DNA from: Anaeramoeba flamelloides
Taxonomy: Eukaryota > Metamonada > Anaeramoebidae
NCBI GenBank assembly: GCA_027625915.1
Contig: JANTQA010000015.1
Coordinates: 9,763,001 to 9,827,000 of the forward strand
Direction: 5' to 3'
DNA: 64,000 nt
This document shows, piece after piece, positions 1-11,815 of the stretch (the stretch's first letter is position 1; each line of letters begins with the position of its first letter). A program made the translations under genes and the position numbers. The notes beneath the pieces are model-generated. The model was given only the letters and a program-made list of their open reading frames with translations, ran no database searches and was not told where the DNA came from.

Positions 1-118
1 GTTGATGGTATCTTATCATTTGATCAATCAACAATTGTTTGTGAAATTTCAACAAATTTACCAATACATTTTTTGTTTGGCTCGTTTCCTCATTTTGGAC
101 ACACCAACTTTTATAGTT
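1..118. repeat. Dispersed repeat fragment cut by the window edge
   Basis: This stretch closely resembles 16752-16862: both begin GTTGAT..TATC, pass through TTTGAT(C)AATCAA, and share GATTTCAACAAATTT followed by CCAATGCATTTTT-type sequence. At 16.7 kb it lies immediately after the long foldback/LINE-5'-like repeat, so this is probably the tail of another copy starting left of the window. No ORF is visible. Confidence 0.55.
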
Positions 119-2118
119 GAGTTTTATATTTTTTTTTTTTTTATTTATTTGGATTAAAATGATTACTTATTCAAACATTAATACCCTGTAACTTAAATGT
201 GGTTTTGTATTAGGTTTGTAAAAATGCAATAAATTGGGTTTTTTTTGCCTATTTTTGATTTTGGGTGTGTCCGAATTTTTGAAACAGGGTTTATTTTATT
301 TTATGTATGATAAAAAAAAAAATAATCAATTATTTGGTGCAATGTAACGTTAGACAGTAAAATCTAACTACTGCTAAATTCAAAATAAAAGGATTACAAT
401 TTTCAGCCAGATTTCCAAAAAAAAAAATACATCCCTTAAAAATTGAAATAAATCACCAAAGTTTCAATTGTCTAAAAGAGAAGTTAATAATTTAAACTTG
501 TTTGTAGAATTAAAAATTTAAAAGGTTACATGATTTAAAAAATCTTTTTTTGGAAAAGCTGAATGTAACTTTTGTTCAATATATATCGCAATAAATAGAA
601 AATAAGAAAAACAAAAAAAGTTGTTTTTTGTTCATATTTGGGATTGGTAAAAAAGTGTAAATTTTAGCTTGTGGTTTGTTGTTGATACTGGTGATTCAAA
701 AAAAACTGAAAAGGTTTTTTTAATTCATTTTTCGCATTCTTTAAATATTTAACTCTCGGTTATGAAGAAAGGATTTTATTTGTTTAAATTTCCAAGAAAG
801 GATAAAAATAAGTTGATCTTTGAAATGAAATGTTCTGAAAGTAGAGTTTTCAAATTTAAAAAAAAAGGAAATTGAAGTCAAAATTTTCTTCCAATTTCTC
901 AAACACCCTTAAATTTCAAAACCATTAAAAAATTTATTTTCAAACAGCCCCTAAAGACCCTCTCAATAAACGAAAGAAATTTAAGAAAGAACCCCATGGG
1001 TGGGTTGGATTTATCACATTCAATTAGGAATATACGCATCCTAAAAAAAGTTTAAATAAATATTTTTTACCCTCTAAATCAACAAACTTTTTACAAATAA
1101 TTAACTCCTCTCTCAACACAACACTTATTTTGATATTGATTTGTTTTCTGCTTCAAGCTTATTGGGTTATAATTGTGTTGTCCAATTCAAAATATAATAA
1201 GCAATTTGTTCCTTCGAGAAAGGAATCGTATCTAAAGTGATTCAAACAATCTTTTCAAAATCAATCTTTTGTGCGATAATTAAAGGGTAACAGATCGTTA
1301 TTTGACGCTTGTGAAAAATTTGCTCACAAATCATTTAGTTAAAACCACAAATCATACTTATAACTCAAGTTTTTTTTCACAATTTTTCAAGTAAAAAAAT
1401 TGTTTGACTCTTGGAATAAAAATTAAAGTTCATTCTGTTCAGAACCAATCCCCAATTTACCGATGAAAAAAAAGTTTTTTTTAACGTTGAACAGTTGTGT
1501 GGTGATCAATTTCCTCTGGTGGTAGTATTAAACGGTTTGTTGATTTAACTTGTTGAAGAAATTTTCAAAACCTCCTTTTTAATTATTTTTTTTTGTAAAT
1601 CAAAGCAGCAAAACTAAAAATCTCAATTTGTTTGATTGTTCAAAAGGACTCAAACCATTGAAGAGAAAATATTTTCTTTCAGAAAATTTTGTTGAAAATA
1701 TTTTAAAGGTGGAAAAAATGAGTTTAGTTTTACAATAATTCGTTACTGTTTATTTTTGCTTCAGAATTTTAATGTTTGGCTATCTTTGGTGAAAGGATGT
1801 AAAAAATAAGTAAGGAAATTTTTTAAAATTAGACTCCATTTGGTTAAAAGCAAAACAAAACATGTAAAAACGTAATAGATCCGATTGTCCCTTTTGTAAA
1901 AATTTTTCCACTTGTTTCGAATTATTTTTAGATCCAAAAGACAGTTCGAAAAAGCAAAGAACCCAAAACGAAAACACTTTGAAACAGTAGCCTCGTTACA
2001 ACATTAAATCAATTTACAAAACGAAAGTTTCCCTATTCCAATATTTGTTTTTTCTTGTTTGGTTTTTTTTTTACTTTTCAAATTTTTTTTAAAATTTTTT
2101 CTCTTTGTAGTTTAAGAG
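119..2118. other. Intergenic, upstream of kinase gene
   Basis: A 2-kb AT-rich stretch with many A/T homopolymers. I see no coding region; the only ORF of any length (1780-1977, minus) has no family resemblance and no splice context. The last 100 bases before the kinase ATG are T-rich and could be 5' UTR or promoter, but no motif can be named. Confidence 0.5.
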
Positions 2119-2342
2119 ATGTTAGAATTTAGCGAATTGTCTTATGGTGTTAATGAAATCCAATATTTTAATTCTTCTCAAGACATATCGCGAAATTCCA
2201 AAACAAACAACTTATGTAACCTTTACCAAACTTCCACCAACCAAATACTAAAACAAGAACAAGAACAAAAACAAAAAGACAACAAAAAAAACAACAGTCG
2301 ATCATTTATCCCAACACCAAGTCAAACTAAAAAAGACAACAA
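2119..2342 (+). CDS. eIF2-alpha-kinase-like protein kinase, exon 1
   Basis: The ATG at 2119 opens an Asn/Gln/Lys-rich leader of 74 codons plus two bases. I end the exon at 2342, before a GTATAG donor, because the next exon begins after TTTCCAG at 2451 with a one-base remainder. The 2+1 phase match restores an open frame leading straight into the glycine-rich loop. Unspliced, the frame stops at 2368-2370. The leader has no recognisable domain (no RWD, membrane segment or signal peptide). Confidence 0.7.
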
Positions 2343-2451
2343 GTATAGAAACTTCTTTTCTTTGTTTTAACGTGAACTTTTTATTCATTCTAATTTTTTG
2401 CAAAAAAAAAAATTTTTTTTTAATACTTTTTCAAAAATAAAAAATTTCCAG

Positions 2452-4141
2452 ATGGTCCTCTCGTAATTTAATAAATGCTGAGCTCATGGACAAAGGCGGA
2501 TTCGGAAATTTGTATAAGGCAGTTTCAGTCGAAGACAACAAAACCTATGTTATCAAAAAGATCCCACTAAACCTAACGCAAGTAGGGACTGCTGTTAACG
2601 AAGTCAAGGCAATGTATGAGCTAATTAATTGTCCACACATTTGCCAATACGTAAAATCGTGGATGGAACCTTACTGTAAAGAGTCCGGTGAAAATGAAGT
2701 TGGAAGGTTAAATGATTTTGATGAATGGTCTTTCTCAAGAGAAATTTTGACTTTTTCAAATTCTGATGATCAAGGAATGTTTTATTGGGAGTCTGAAAAC
2801 GAGTCCGAAAAGAATAACCCTAAGGGAAAGGGAAAAGGAAAAGTCAACAAAAATGTAAACATAAACACAAACACAAACAAAAACACAAACAAAAACAAAA
2901 AAAAGGACAAAAACGAAGGCAATTATGATGACAAAAGCAACTTTAGTAGTTTTAGTGAACACAGTGATTTTAAATACAATAACTCTGAAGAAAACAGCAA
3001 TAATAATATAGACTGGGACAAATCAATTTCTGATTTTTCAGATTACAATAACGACTATTTAAATAATGGAATAAAAAAAAAAGATCGAAAAAAGAAGAAT
3101 AAAAAGAATAAGAATAAGAATAAGAATAAGGAAAAAGATGAACAAGATTTTGATATTGTTCTTTGTATCCAAATGGAATATTGCAAGGATGGTGATTTAA
3201 AAAAATGGATCAACGAAAGAAAGACAATTGATAAAAAGCAGATCAAAAGAATTTTTCGACAAGTGTTGGCAGGAACTAACGAATTTCATAAATTGGGTAT
3301 GGTTCATCGTGACTTGAAACCAAAAAACATTTTCCTCCAGAATGGCCAAGTGAAAATTGGAGATTTTGGGCTTGTAAAGTTTTCTAATTCAAATAGTAAA
3401 TCAGAATTATCAATTCTTCCTTTTTTATCACAACCAATTTCGCAACAGAAAGTAAAATTAGTGCAGGAAGAAGGGCAAGATAACGAATCAAGACAAACAA
3501 AACATAAAGAATCACCAATAATCCAAATCAAGAAGTTCCAAGATCACCAAAAGATGAAAGATCAGCTTTCTCTGAAAAAAACAAAAAGCCTGAACACAAA
3601 TTCTTCCTATTTTCAAAATTCCAATATAGGCTACAGTAATCAGCCCTTTTACAAATCAATAAGAGGCATTGAATATAACCAACAAGATTTTGAACAAGAC
3701 TATTTTGACGTATTGCTAACCATTGGGTGCTCAATGAAAGACGAAGATTCCTTTAATGTCGGCACACCAATATATGCCTCACCTGAACAGTTTCGATGCT
3801 TTCACCCAAAAGAAAAAAATGTCCAAAATTCCTTTTCAAACAAGAACAAGAACAAGAACAAGAACAACCATATCCATACCCATACCCATACCCATGAACA
3901 AACTACCAAAACAGATGTCTTTTCACTTGGGATCATCCTTTTTGAACTCATTACAGATAATTTTATCACAGAGATGGAACGCTTAGAACGCATCTCCAGA
4001 TTAAGAGACACCGGTGAAATCCCTCGAAAAGTCGAAACAGAATGGCAAGAAGAATGCAACCTTATTCGCAAAATGACTCACAAAAATCCTAACAAAAGAC
4101 CTTCAGTTGATCAAATTTTAAAATCTGGCATTTTTGATTAA
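2452..4141 (+). CDS. PEK/eIF2-alpha-kinase-like Ser/Thr protein kinase, exon 2
   Basis: With exon 1 this gives 637 residues ending at TAA. Seen: glycine loop DKGGFGNLYKA (about 86-97; the first Gly of GxGxxG is Asp), ATP lysine in YVIKKI (about 110), HRDLKPKN (about 360), DFG (about 379), GTPIYASPEQ (about 510) and DVFSLGIILFE (about 562). The motif IQMEYCKDGDLKKWINER and a long acidic/Lys-Asn insert between the N-lobe strands are typical of the PEK family (GCN2, PERK, HRI, PKR), which phosphorylate eIF2-alpha under stress. A second insert of about 130 residues separates DFG from the APE-like motif, and a third holds (HT)n. No sensor domain is visible, so the stimulus is unknown. All core motifs look intact and the kinase is probably active. 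Another PEK-related kinase class cannot be excluded. Confidence 0.85.
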
Positions 4142-4277
4142 GAAAAAAAAAATTAGTTTTTATTAATCTTAGTAAAATTTTTTTTTCTTTTCCTCTATTT
4201 TTCTTTATTTTTTTTTTTTTCATATTTGTTCTGATTTTGGTATCCCTTTATTTTTTTCACCTTTGCATATTTTTGTA

Positions 4278-4306
<29 letters not shown>
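4278..4306. repeat. (TA)n microsatellite
   Basis: A run of about 14 TA units in the 3' flank of the kinase gene. It is followed by A/T-only sequence to about 4560. Confidence 0.8.
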
Positions 4307-4309
<3 letters not shown>

Positions 4310-4677
4310 TGAATTAATTAAAATTTATATAAATAACTTTTTTTCTTTACAAGGGGATACTAATTTTGATTTAAACAAAAATGAATTTTCTAAAAATTAA
4401 TAAAGTTTGCAACATTATTTCCAAAAAAATAAAAAAAAAAAAATTAAAAAAAAAAATTAAAAAAAAAACAAATTTTAAAAAAAAAATGTAAAAATTGATT
4501 ATTAAAAATATAAAAAAATGTAAAATCAAAAAAAATAAAATATAAAATCTTTTTTTTTTTTATGTAATTTCTCAATCATTTTTTTGAAATTACCTAATAA
4601 TTATTAAAAAAAAATAAATAATTTCTCAGAACTTGAGGTTCTGAGGCCTTTATTCTTTAAAAAATAAATAATTTTAT

Positions 4678-4700
4678 ATCGTGTAAATTTACTACACGAT
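4678..4700 (+). other. Perfect short hairpin downstream of kinase gene
   Basis: ATCGTGTA at 4678-4685 and TACACGAT at 4693-4700 form a perfect 8-bp stem with a 7-base loop. A second small palindrome (CAGAACTTGAGGTTCTG) lies about 45 bases upstream. Both lie 500-560 bases beyond the stop codon, so a 3'-end role is only a guess. Confidence 0.3.
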
Positions 4701-4774
4701 TTTCTCAACTTGTAAATTTTTTTTTTTCTTTTTTAGATTTTTTTGTTTCAATTTGTCGCTTTTTATATTTTTTA

Positions 4775-5715
4775 TTAAGGGATTAGTCTATATTAAATTT
4801 TTTTAGGTAAATTTAATAGAGATTTAGAATTTTTTTTGCCAATTACTTAGATTTGAAATCAAAGTGAAAAACTTCTTCGTATAGTAATGGAATCTAGCTA
4901 AATGACATTCATTAAATTTAATTATTGTTTTTATAGAAATAAAAAATTTTTGCTTTTTTTCACTTTTTTGAAAGTTGCTTTTTTTCAACTTGTTGCAAAA
5001 ATACAAAAAATAAAAAAAAATATGATCAAGAAAGCAAAACCTTGTTATGTTTGTGTAAGACGTACAAAAAATAGTTTGGAAAATAAACCTGAAAAGGTTT
5101 TTTGGATTTGCATGAAAAACAGTTTGATTCGAAAAAAATATACAATATATGCTTTACTCTTAATAAAAGATTTTCTTTCTTTTCTTGTACCATTCTTTTT
5201 TTTTTTCATGAATCTACTTTTTGAGTTTAGACTCTTTTATTTTTGTTGAATTTGAAGTTTTTTTACGTATTCCCAAATTATCATTCCAAAAGTTTTTGTC
5301 AGAGTCAAAAAAAATCAAAGAAAAGAATAAGAACTATTTTTTTAAAAAGTAATTATTGATAAAACAAATTGGGTTCTTTATAGAGTCAAGTTAGATGAAC
5401 AGAAGTGTAAGAGAAACTATTGACTCGTTTTAAATTATTTTTTCGTTTTTAAAAATGAGTATAAATATTATTGTTGAGAAAATAATTAAATCCAAAATTA
5501 ATCAAAAAATTCTCATCAGTTAAAGATCTTTTTTTTTTAAAAAAAATTTTTAAAAGTCACTTTTTTTGACAGAATTGAAAAATTTTAAAAAAACAAGAAC
5601 TTAAAGTTCTAGCACTGAAAAAACCCGTCTATTATTAATTTTAAATATATTTCAAGATAACGATTCCTTATTTAGTTATCGGCCAAAAAAAAATTAATAG
5701 AGACTAGTCCCTTAA
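4775..5715. mobile_element. TTAA-flanked non-autonomous DNA element, copy 1
   Basis: The left end TTAAGGGATTAGTCT and the right end, read on the minus strand, TTAAGGGACTAGTCT form imperfect terminal inverted repeats of about 25-30 bases. Both sit on TTAA, the target duplicated by piggyBac-type transposases. The 941-bp interior has no transposase; the ORF at 4902-5249 shows no family features. The same terminal motif bounds 53500-54733. The piggyBac link is inference from TTAA only. Confidence 0.6.
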
Positions 5716-7142
5716 AGTAAAACAATTCCAAAAATCAATAACTTTTACGCATAATTAATTCTAAGATATCTATATTTTCAACTGACTTGAACAAAAACGT
5801 ATCATTTTGGAAAAGTGACGTAGATTACTTTATTAAATGGTTTTCTAATAAACTTTGCTTCTGTCAAAAGTGCCAATTTTTTTTTCAAATATCCGTCATT
5901 TTCTATAATTGACATTTTAAGAATAAAAAAGAAATAAACCAGTGGAATAATACACACCTCGAGAATAGTTGAAATCCGTCTGGAATAAATCTAAAAAATC
6001 AATATTTTTTCTTCAATATTTGAAAAACTGAAATTATTAAGAGTTAACCATTGGAAAATTAAAACAATTTTCATTTTGAAATTCATTTGAAGATCCAATA
6101 AAATTATTAAAGAAAACAATATAATTTTTCTAAAATCATTCTTACTGTTCCAGTAACATTCGAATAACACCTTTTTACCAAGTTACTATAGATCTTGTAA
6201 TCAAATAAAAATTTTAAAATGAATTATTCATCAAAAAAAAAAAAATCAAAAATCAAAAATTCAAATTAATAATATGTTAAAAAAAAATTCAAATTTGAAA
6301 TTTTTAATAAAAGAGTTTATTATTTTTTTTTTAAATTATAGGAAATAAGTATATTTTACAAATTCAAATTACCCCTGTTTATTGGAAATAGAACCATTGA
6401 AACCATTTATTTAACTAAATTGACAAACATATAACCAAAAGGAGCGAGAACTCAATAAATGATTAATATATTTGTTTTTTCGATTAAAAAATTACAATGA
6501 AAATAAATAAAAAATTGATTACCGAAAATATAAAAAAAATCATTTTATAACTTGACCTTATAATTTTACTTTTATACAATTACCCCTTCCCCACTTTGGT
6601 TTATTTCGATTCTCCACCTTGAAATCCTTTTTGGAATAATTTTAATTAAAAAATTACTTTGTATTTTTAAAAAATTTCCATATTATTTTTTTTTCACAAT
6701 TTTTACTATTATCTTTTCAGTACTCTACACAACAAAATTTTAAAATATTTTATCTGATGCATTCATCACTTACAATTTTTTTTTGGCACCAAGTGTCAAA
6801 AAATCCGGATATACATATGAACTCTGAAAAGAAAAAAATTCTTACCATTTTTTCTTAAAAAGAAAACATTAATATTCCTGGTAACAAATACTTGGGTGTG
6901 GTGTAATAATTATGAAAATGATAATCAACATGGTAATTTTTTTTTATAATGTAAGAAATAAAATGAATTTAAATGTGAAGAGCACCCCCCCCCCGGGGAA
7001 CAATTCTATTATTTTACCAAAACCATGATTTATCCAACAAAATAGAAAAATAATTGTATCCCTTTCAAAAAGAAAGTTATGAATATTAAAATTTTCCAAA
7101 TAGTTTACAAATTTTACTTATATATTGTGTTTCAATTCTAAG
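5716..7142. other. Intergenic AT-rich DNA
   Basis: No coding region seen. It contains the dispersed repeat at 5930-6230 and an isolated C-run next to a G-run near 6985 that is striking in this sequence background. Confidence 0.5.
5930..6230. repeat. Diverged dispersed repeat, copy 1
   Basis: This aligns with 12560-12855. Shared landmarks in order are AATAATACACA.C, ATAGTTGA, AACAATTTTCATTTTGA, AGATCCAA, ATCATTCT.ACT and CATTCGAATAACAC. No ORF is conserved between the two. The element type is unknown. Confidence 0.5.
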
Positions 7143-9404
7143 ATGAAATTCGATTTTTCAAAAGAGTATAATCTTCAGATGAATTGGAATCAAGTAATTT
7201 TATCCTCAAAATTCAGAATCAATTTTTTTCTGACAAAAATGATCTAAATTATGATATTAATTACTGGGAATATGACCAAACACCTTTTTAATTTTATTTT
7301 TTCAAAATTCAAGATTCTTTTATAATCTTTTTTCTTTTTTTTTAAAGCAAGAAAAGTACCTTATTTTAAAATTTAAAGAATCAATATTTTTTACATAATA
7401 GATCTAAAATGTTATTGATAAACTATTGTGAAGCTTCTATCAAAATTTCTTTTATTTAATAACCCACACTTCATTTTTTTTTCATTGGCTGAGATTTAAT
7501 TGAAAGATCAATCAATTCAAAATAAGAAAGAAATAAAACATTTTCTTCAAATATCAAGATTTTCCAACATACAAGCTATAAATATATTTTAACCATTTTA
7601 AAGAATTAACTTAATTGTTAATAAAATTAATAGGCTACTTTTTTTTTTAGGTTTATATTGGAATTATTTGACTTTTGGATTTCAAAAAGGAGACTCAAAC
7701 CAATAAATTGTTTAAATGAGATTAACTCATCCATTTCATAAGACAAAACAAAAATTACAAAAAAAAAAAAATATCTTCCGATCTTTACAAGATTTCAATT
7801 TATTTTTTAAAAATATTACCCCCTTAATACATCTATCTCTGATACTCGATAAAGAACAATATATTATTATTTAATTCTTATTAAGAAAAATAGATCTTTA
7901 GGATCACGTTATTGGATTTAATATCTAAACACCTTTCACTCAAACTCCCAAGACCAAAAAGAATTCTGAGTAATTCTTTGACTTTTTTCAATCTCACTTT
8001 CTTTTTCTTTCTTTTTTTTTTTTGGGTTAAATTTTATATGCTGCTCTAGAATTTATAATTTTCAACCCCCTTACTTTAATCATTGAAATAATATTCTTAG
8101 TTATTGATTCAATTTGAAATTTCCCTATTTAAGCACCGATTAACTGAATGAATTCGAAATACCAACACCCATATTTTATTATTGTTCTATTATATATCAA
8201 ATTCCTAAAGTATCCCCTCCCCAATAAAAAGAATTTTGAAATTATATTTGTAAAAAACACATTTTTTAAAAAATATTATAAAGGAATGGGGTAGTTATGA
8301 ATTCAAGACAATTCCGAGTTTGAAATCACCTGTTTATGAAGATAAAGAAAATGTGGATCTTACAAAGGATACTTTGGCTGAGATTTTTTTTTTTTCATTA
8401 TTGATTTCAAGATAATTTAGAGAGGTGATCTTTCTTGTTTGGTCTTATAATAGAGAAAGTTTGTTTCAAATACACACCCTACATGTAACAAATTTATTCT
8501 TTTACTTCTTTAATTAATTTCAAGTATTCCCCATAGGCACAATTCTAGATTCAAAATCTAATTTAATAAAACCAAAAATTTAATTAAAACAATGTTCATA
8601 AATTAAATTTCTATAAGATTAAACTCTGATACATTTGGTTGTACTTCTTTTCACAAGTATAATAGTGAATGGTGTTTTGAGCTCAAAGTTTCAATATCTT
8701 ATTGTACTCTAAAATTATTTTTCAAAAGGGTTCTTGTACAGTGGTGTAAATAATCGTTCAGACAACCTTTAACCCATTACTAAAATTTAACTCGTGCTTT
8801 TTTTTCAGACTTGGGTATTGGAAGACAAGAAATCACTTATGGATTCTTGGTTCAGGCCCAAATTTACTTTAGAGGTTAGATCTTTGATTAATCGAAATGA
8901 CTCAAGAATATTAAATGCTTTTGTTTTAAAAATTTCATCATATTTACACAATTTGTGAGATTAAAAGATTTTTTTATAAAAATTGAAAAAATCAAATTTT
9001 GTACATTATTTTGTCAAAAAATAACATTTTAATCTTTCCATATCTTCATAATTCTTTTTTAAAATTTATTATAAAGAAACCCATTTCTTGTTTATATACT
9101 GTTTTCATCCCATTGATTGGTTTCTTTTATTTCGACCGTCAACCAATATTTTTTGCATGGGTTACATTTTAGTAATGGGTTAAAATAAAAAACTTTCATA
9201 TTTACTCTTGTGTGTAATTAAAAGTTTTCAATAATTGGAAAATATACCTACTCCTTGAACAGAAAACTGAAACTTGACAAATAAAGAAATGAATTATTGT
9301 AGGAATAATAATTTTCGTAGATTACCCTCTACGCCCCAGAACCACAAGAAATTCTTGGATCGGAAAAGATCCGATATCTCAAATATTCAAAAAACAAAAA
9401 ATAA
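7143..9404 (+). CDS. Candidate small multi-exon gene, unidentified
   Basis: A row of short protein-like islands stands out from the A/T background on one strand. They are 7143-7193 (ATG, 17 codons, then GTAATT donor), about 8284-8382 (EWGSYEFKTIPSLKSP and onward), 8809-8874 (acceptor TTTTTTTTCAG, 22 codons including MDSWFRPKFTLE, donor GTTAGA) and 9321-9404 (acceptor TTTTCGTAG, ITLYAPEPQEILGSEK, then TAA). Islands 1, 3 and 4 are all phase 0 and join without a stop. I find no proper donor after island 2, so it may be mis-bounded or the gene decayed. I do not recognise the product. The coordinates give only the outer limits. Confidence 0.3.
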
Positions 9405-10007
9405 TTTGATTTGACTTTTTTGTACACCAATCTTTCCACTAGTTCAGTAACTTTGCTATGAGTGGTAATTTTGGTTCAGTTTAACACCTTTAAAAAAAAA
9501 AAATTTCAAAGGTATCTTCTCAATACTAGTAATTGAAATATATATAGGAAATATTTTCACTTCATTTTCAATTTCCTTTTTCAAATCGAGATCTCAACCA
9601 CAAATTACAACTCATCCCTTTTTTGAGAACCGAATTTAGTAAAAATAAAAAAATCGAAAACAAAGTGAAAATTTTTTCCCTTTATAATTCCAATACCATT
9701 CGTATGACCATATATTCTTGTTAGATTTCGGATTATTAAAAAAAAGAATAAAATATCGTCTTAAAAAGGCTTTTGGTTTCCACTTCAAGTCTCCAAAAGA
9801 AAAGTTAATTGAAAAAGTGATTAAAGTTATTTATTTTTATCTTTTTATGGGAATTATTATTTTCCAAATTTTTAATGAAAATAGCACAAATATTGCTAAA
9901 AACTAATTTACATAACCGTTTCCCCAAGAACAACTTGGATTTTCAATCATTAAACCTTCCCTAAAAAATGAAATCATTTTTTCTATTTTGAATTATCGCA
10001 ATTAAAA
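9405..10007. other. Gap before RasGEF gene
   Basis: Mostly A/T. An open frame at about 9718-9906 reads FGFHFKSPKEKLIEK and ends in a hydrophobic stretch. It starts after a plausible acceptor (CTTGTTAG) but I cannot connect it to either neighbour. The remainder is empty. Confidence 0.4.
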
Positions 10008-10326
10008 ATGTCTAAATCAAATAATTCAGGATCAGACAATTCTTTAGTTGACAAGAAAAAAAGTTTGGCTTCAGATTTACAATGGTCAAATAACAATACA
10101 AATGAAAACTCAGATAATAGCACAAGCGAAGGGATGACGGTGATTCAGTTTTTGCTCGAAAAAGAAAACGAACAAGAGGAAGAAGAAGCCGAAACAAAGG
10201 AGGAAATTACAAAAAATAAATCCAAAAAATCATCAAGCAAAAAAAAACGATCTAAAAAAAAAAAAGAAGAATTAAGCCTTGAGCAAAAAATAAGAAAAGA
10301 TATTATAAGCCAATGGAGTGGGAAAG
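10008..10326 (+). CDS. RasGEF protein, exon 1 (acidic/basic leader)
   Basis: The ATG at 10008 follows AT-rich sequence and begins a Ser/Asn-rich, then Glu-rich, then Lys-rich leader of 106 codons plus one base, ending in KIRKDIISQWSGK before G|GTAATT. The next exon starts at 10643 with two bases completing a Glu codon. The strongly charged block at residues about 55-90 resembles a nuclear-localisation or low-complexity linker, with no function implied. Confidence 0.6.
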
Positions 10327-10642
10327 GTAATTGTTCCTTTTTTGTTTTTCTTAAAATGCAAAAGAAATCAATTTTAACAAAAAGATTTCTTTAAAATTGC
10401 TTGTAATTTTTTTTCTGATTTTAAAGACCAAATAAACACAATTGTCAACCCGTTTTTCCATAAAACTAAACACCAGTCCCTTGTTTTTTTTTTCTTCTAC
10501 TTGATGTTTTCTTGTTTTCTTTTTTTTATTTTTGTTTTTTTTTTTCATCTGCTTGGCGTTTTGTTGATTTTTTTTTTTATTTTTTTTATTTTAATTCTCA
10601 ACCTTTCTTTATTTATTTTCTTATTTTATTTACTTTTATTAG

Positions 10643-11092
10643 AGGAATATTTAATTCTTAAAGAATTTGAACAAACAAATCAAAAAATCCATCGGCTGTC
10701 AAATGAACAAGCAACGATCACTGAAGAAATTGAAATTTTTGAAAATTCCTTAAAAAAAAATACACCATTAAATTTTTCCAAAGACCATCTCGAACAAAGA
10801 AACCAAAAAAAGAAAAGTTTACAGAAAAACATTGACAAGATTCTTGGATCAATTCAAGCGCAAGAATTATTACAAGAAAAAAACCAAAACCAAATTAATT
10901 CGTTAATACCAAAATCAAAGGAAATCGAAAACCCTGAGCTTGTTAAAGAAACATCCAAAAAAAAAGAAAGTGTACAAAAGTTATTAGATTATCTCGAAGA
11001 AATCAAAGATAAAAACAAAAATATTCAACAACAAATTCTGGACACAAACTCAAAAATGAAATCTCAGCAAACCTATCATAAATTGGAAATTG
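10643..11092 (+). CDS. RasGEF protein, exon 2 (coiled coil)
   Basis: The acceptor TTTTATTAG at 10642 is preceded by a long T-rich tract (316-bp intron). The exon encodes about 150 residues rich in Glu, Lys, Gln and Leu with heptad-like spacing (EYLILKEFEQTN...), predicted as coiled coil. I end it at G|GTTAAT (11093), phase 1, which joins exon 3 as a Asp codon; unspliced the frame would stop two codons later. The coiled coil probably mediates dimerisation. Confidence 0.6.
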
Positions 11093-11692
11093 GTTAATTA
11101 TTTTTTCAAACAATTAATGATCTTTATATTTTTTCATATCAAGTCAAATATACACAATTAACAAATTATTAATTCCCATTAAAAAATTAAAATTAAAACG
11201 ATATTGATCTTGGATGTGCATTGATATGTCAGGGTTCATACTATTCAAAATTAAATGATAACTAAAGACATATGCATATCACTATTATGAAAAATTATTT
11301 AAAAAAAATTATAAAAATGATCCTCGTAATATTTTTTTAAAAATAACGCACATAAAATACTGCTAATTCTTTGAAAAAAAAAATTACTTTTCAACTGTTT
11401 GGGCTAATTTTACTGTAAAAATCAAATCATAATAATTAAAATTTTATCTCACAAGCTCAAAAAAGAGACTTTATTAAATCTCTATTGATATTAATATTAA
11501 TTGATTTTGTGAAGATCTGATGGGTTTTTTCAATTAAAAATTAGTAAAATATTTGGGAAACTTGTAATAAAAATTTTCATTTATTAATTGAACAACAACA
11601 GTATATGGAAATCTTTTCTGGTTTGCTGTTTTCATATGGAATCATAATAACGATAATTTTGAATGATTATTAAAATAAACAAAATTTAAAAT

Positions 11693-11815
11693 ACAGCCGC
11701 TTTTAAAAAAGTGAGTACTAAAAGTTTTAAAAGATGTTACTTCAATTGTTTGATTCACTCTTGTAAATATTGCTAGTACCAGTTTTAAAAACCTTTGCTC
11801 CTCACTTTTTATAAA
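11693..11815. repeat. Short MITE-like repeat, copy 1
   Basis: CAGCCGCTTTTAAAAAAGTGAG on the left is mirrored by CTCACTTTTTATA on the right. The middle (TGTTACTTCAATTGTTTGATT, then CACTCTT) resembles 19053-19190. No ORF is present. Confidence 0.45.
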
